NCBI GenBank assembly: GCA_028711405.1
Contig: JAQTSH010000055.1
Location: 1-6,808, forward strand
Length of the DNA: 6,808 nucleotides
Source of the DNA: Methanoregula sp.
GTDB lineage: Archaea > Halobacteriota > Methanomicrobia > Methanomicrobiales > Methanospirillaceae
Direction of reading: 5' to 3'
Shown here one piece after another: positions 5,481-6,808 of this stretch; position 1 is the first letter of the stretch; the number at the start of each line of letters is the position of its first letter. The notes under the pieces were generated by a model that was not told where the DNA came from, searched no databases, and worked only from the letters and a program-made list of their open reading frames with translations. A program made the translations under genes and the position numbers.

Positions 5481-6134
5481 TCAGGCAGGAACCGCTGCCT
5501 GCGCCTTCTTCTTGCGGTCGATAATCTTTTTGACCTTTTTCAACCGGAAGAGATCCTCTCTCTCCCGCTCGTCAATCGTGTTCTTGATGTACTTCGCCTG
5601 CTTCTTTAAATCCGGGATCAGCACCTGTTCGAGCGCGTTCACCCGGCGCCGGGTCATCTGGATCTCCCCGCCCAGGCGTTTTAATGCGGTCTCCGTCTCG
5701 GCAAGCGCGATGATCAGGTCGAGCTCCGCCTCGAACTTCTCGGCTGTCTCATCGATCCTTCCGCTAACCCCGATGATACTGTACCCGCGTTCAAAGACGC
5801 TCTTTGAGACCCGCATCTTCTCGATCACCGGGACGGGAACACCCATGATGTTCTTCCCCTTGATATCGACAAACAACCCTTTCCGGGTCGCAAACGACGC
5901 TGACTTCAGCGTGACCGAATCATCCACGGCAAGCGCGGATAAAAGCGACCGCTGCGCCGACTCCGCCACCGCCTCCAGCTCGTCCCGTGACTGCGAGACC
6001 GACTCCATGATGTTGAAGAACTCCCGGATGAGCGCGTCCATCTTCTCGCGGAGGAGATCCCGCCCCTGCTCCGCCAGCTTGATCTGCGCATGCTTTTTGA
6101 TCAGTTCCATCCGGGTTGGGTTGACCTGCTCCAT
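5481..6134 (-). CDS. atpD: A-type ATP synthase subunit D (central stalk)
   Basis: This 217-residue protein is the D subunit of the archaeal A-type (V/A) ATP synthase, the coiled-coil rotor shaft inside the A3B3 head, which links proton or sodium flow through the membrane ring to ATP synthesis. The family signature NPTRMEL is at residues 5-11, followed by a long helix (KKHAQIKLAEQGRDLLREKM). The globular middle follows (VPVPVI near 100-106, FERGYSIIGVSGRIDE near 114-129). The second long helix has ETALKRLGGEIQMTRRRVNALEQVLIP (about 148-174) and EREREDLFRLKKVKK (about 189-203). Length is normal for the family. AAAGGATGAGG precedes ATG 6134 and overlaps the end of atpB, which stops 3 nt upstream, so the two are co-transcribed and probably coupled. 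It seems to be the last gene of the operon here. Confidence 0.95.
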   Translation of the reverse strand: MEQVNPTRMELIKKHAQIKLAEQGRDLLREKMDALIREFFNIMESVSQSRDELEAVAESAQRSLLSALAVDDSVTLKSASFATRKGLFVDIKGKNIMGVPVPVIEKMRVSKSVFERGYSIIGVSGRIDETAEKFEAELDLIIALAETETALKRLGGEIQMTRRRVNALEQVLIPDLKKQAKYIKNTIDEREREDLFRLKKVKKIIDRKKKAQAAVPA

Positions 6135-6137
6135 ACC

Positions 6138-6808
6138 TCATCCTTTCCGGTATGCCGGGTGATACTTTTTAATGAACTCCACTTTGATCCGTTTCAGCTC
6201 TTCCTCGGGGAGCATCGATAAGAGCTCCCAGCCAATCGAGAGCGTCTGTTCGAGGCTCCGGTTCTCGTCGCCCTGCGTGATGAACTTCTTTTCGAACTCA
6301 TCGGCAAACTTCAGGTACTTCTTGTCGAGCTCGGTCAGGGCTTCCTCCCCGACAATCGCCACAAGCCGTCGGAGGTCACGCCCGTATGCGTAGGACGCAT
6401 AGAGCTGGTCGGCAACGTTCCGGTGATCCTCCCGTGTCTTCCCGGCTCCGATACCGAGGTTCATCAGCCGCGAGAGGCAGGGAAGGATGTCGATCGGTGG
6501 ATCCGCTCCCCTTCGGAACAGATCCCGCGAGAGCACGATCTGCCCCTCGGTGATGTAACCGGTCAGGTCTGGCACCGGGTGGGTGATATCATCGTCGGGC
6601 ATCGTCAGGATCGGGAGCTGGGTGATCGACCCGGTCTTCCCCTTGATCCTGCCCGCCCGTTCATAGATGGTGGCGAGATCGGTGTACATGTATCCCGGGT
6701 ACCCGCGCCTGCCGGGGACTTCTTCCCGTGCGGTCGAAATCTCCCGCAGGGCTTCACAGTAGTTGATCATGTCGGTTAAGATCACAAGCACGTGGAGGTT
6801 ATGGGTAA
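6138..6808 (-). CDS. atpB: A-type ATP synthase subunit B, C-terminal part (runs off the window)
   Basis: Only the C-terminal 222 or so residues are in the window; the gene continues past base 6808, and the open frame reads through the edge (…HNLHVLVILTDM). Subunit B is the non-catalytic, regulatory nucleotide-binding subunit that alternates with A in the A3B3 head. Family hallmarks are LTDMINYCEALREIS, VPGRRGYPGYMYTDLATIYE, GSITQLPILTMPDDDITHPV, DLTGYITEGQIVLSRDL and the LNLGIGAGKTREDH-type loop (here RLMNLGIGAGKTREDH). The C-terminus ends in KKYHPAYRKG. It stands directly before atpD, the order usual in archaeal operons (A-B-D). The apparent internal start at 6791 is only a GTG valine inside the conserved segment. 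Confidence 0.95.
   Translation of the reverse strand, partial: THNLHVLVILTDMINYCEALREISTAREEVPGRRGYPGYMYTDLATIYERAGRIKGKTGSITQLPILTMPDDDITHPVPDLTGYITEGQIVLSRDLFRRGADPPIDILPCLSRLMNLGIGAGKTREDHRNVADQLYASYAYGRDLRRLVAIVGEEALTELDKKYLKFADEFEKKFITQGDENRSLEQTLSIGWELLSMLPEEELKRIKVEFIKKYHPAYRKG

Noticed and set aside
5251..6162. 303-codon plus-strand frame
   Set aside because: Antisense of atpD over most of its length. The atpD protein is clearly recognisable on the minus strand.
6423..6779. 118-codon plus-strand frame
   Set aside because: Antisense of the conserved atpB coding sequence.
1..6808. tRNA, rRNA or transposase genes
   Set aside because: No cloverleaf, conserved rRNA segment, DDE transposase motif or long terminal inverted repeat was seen on either strand.

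Overview
The window looks like a methanogenic archaeon, most likely a Methanomicrobiales (Methanoregula-like) genome. The right end carries the A-type ATP synthase genes in archaeal order (B then D). Promoters look archaeal: an A/T box about 25-40 nt before starts, short or absent leaders, GAGG-type ribosome sites. A RelE-family toxin-antitoxin pair and an AAA/DUF4143 ATPase are genes such genomes commonly carry. The genus is inference.

Layout. 1-293 is a simple-sequence C/G tract with a strong G-quadruplex candidate at 249-293. 294-641 holds no convincing gene. 642-1574 is an A/T-rich gene for a stand-alone class III nucleotidyl-cyclase-fold protein, split by one in-frame TAA at 1122. 1734-2759 is the wreck of a restriction-modification locus: the N-terminus of a DNA methyltransferase, a piece of its C-terminus, then the C-terminal nuclease tail of the partner helicase-nuclease, joined by two large internal deletions. 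In that tail the codon for the expected catalytic lysine of the PD-(D/E)xK site is now TAA. 2746-2883 may hold a further eroded remnant. 2884-3386 (minus) is an antitoxin/RelE-like toxin operon that looks intact. 3593-4936 is an intact AAA ATPase with a DUF4143 tail, reading divergently from the toxin-antitoxin operon; its promoter and start region carries 34-nt-period repeats. 5105-5434 is an unrecognised 109-residue protein. 5481-6808 (minus) is atpD and the C-terminal part of atpB, convergent with the small gene.

How the parts fit. The stretch 1-4936 reads as accessory, defence-type DNA next to a core energy operon: a dead restriction-modification system, an interrupted cyclase-like gene, and two self-standing modules that remain open (RelE toxin-antitoxin, AAA-DUF4143). 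The small gene at 5105 separates it from the ATP synthase genes. I see no complete new multi-gene system. The most informative observations are the decay pattern of the restriction locus, the single-stop cyclase-fold gene in an A/T-rich island with partly repeated flanks, and the repeat array at the ATPase promoter.
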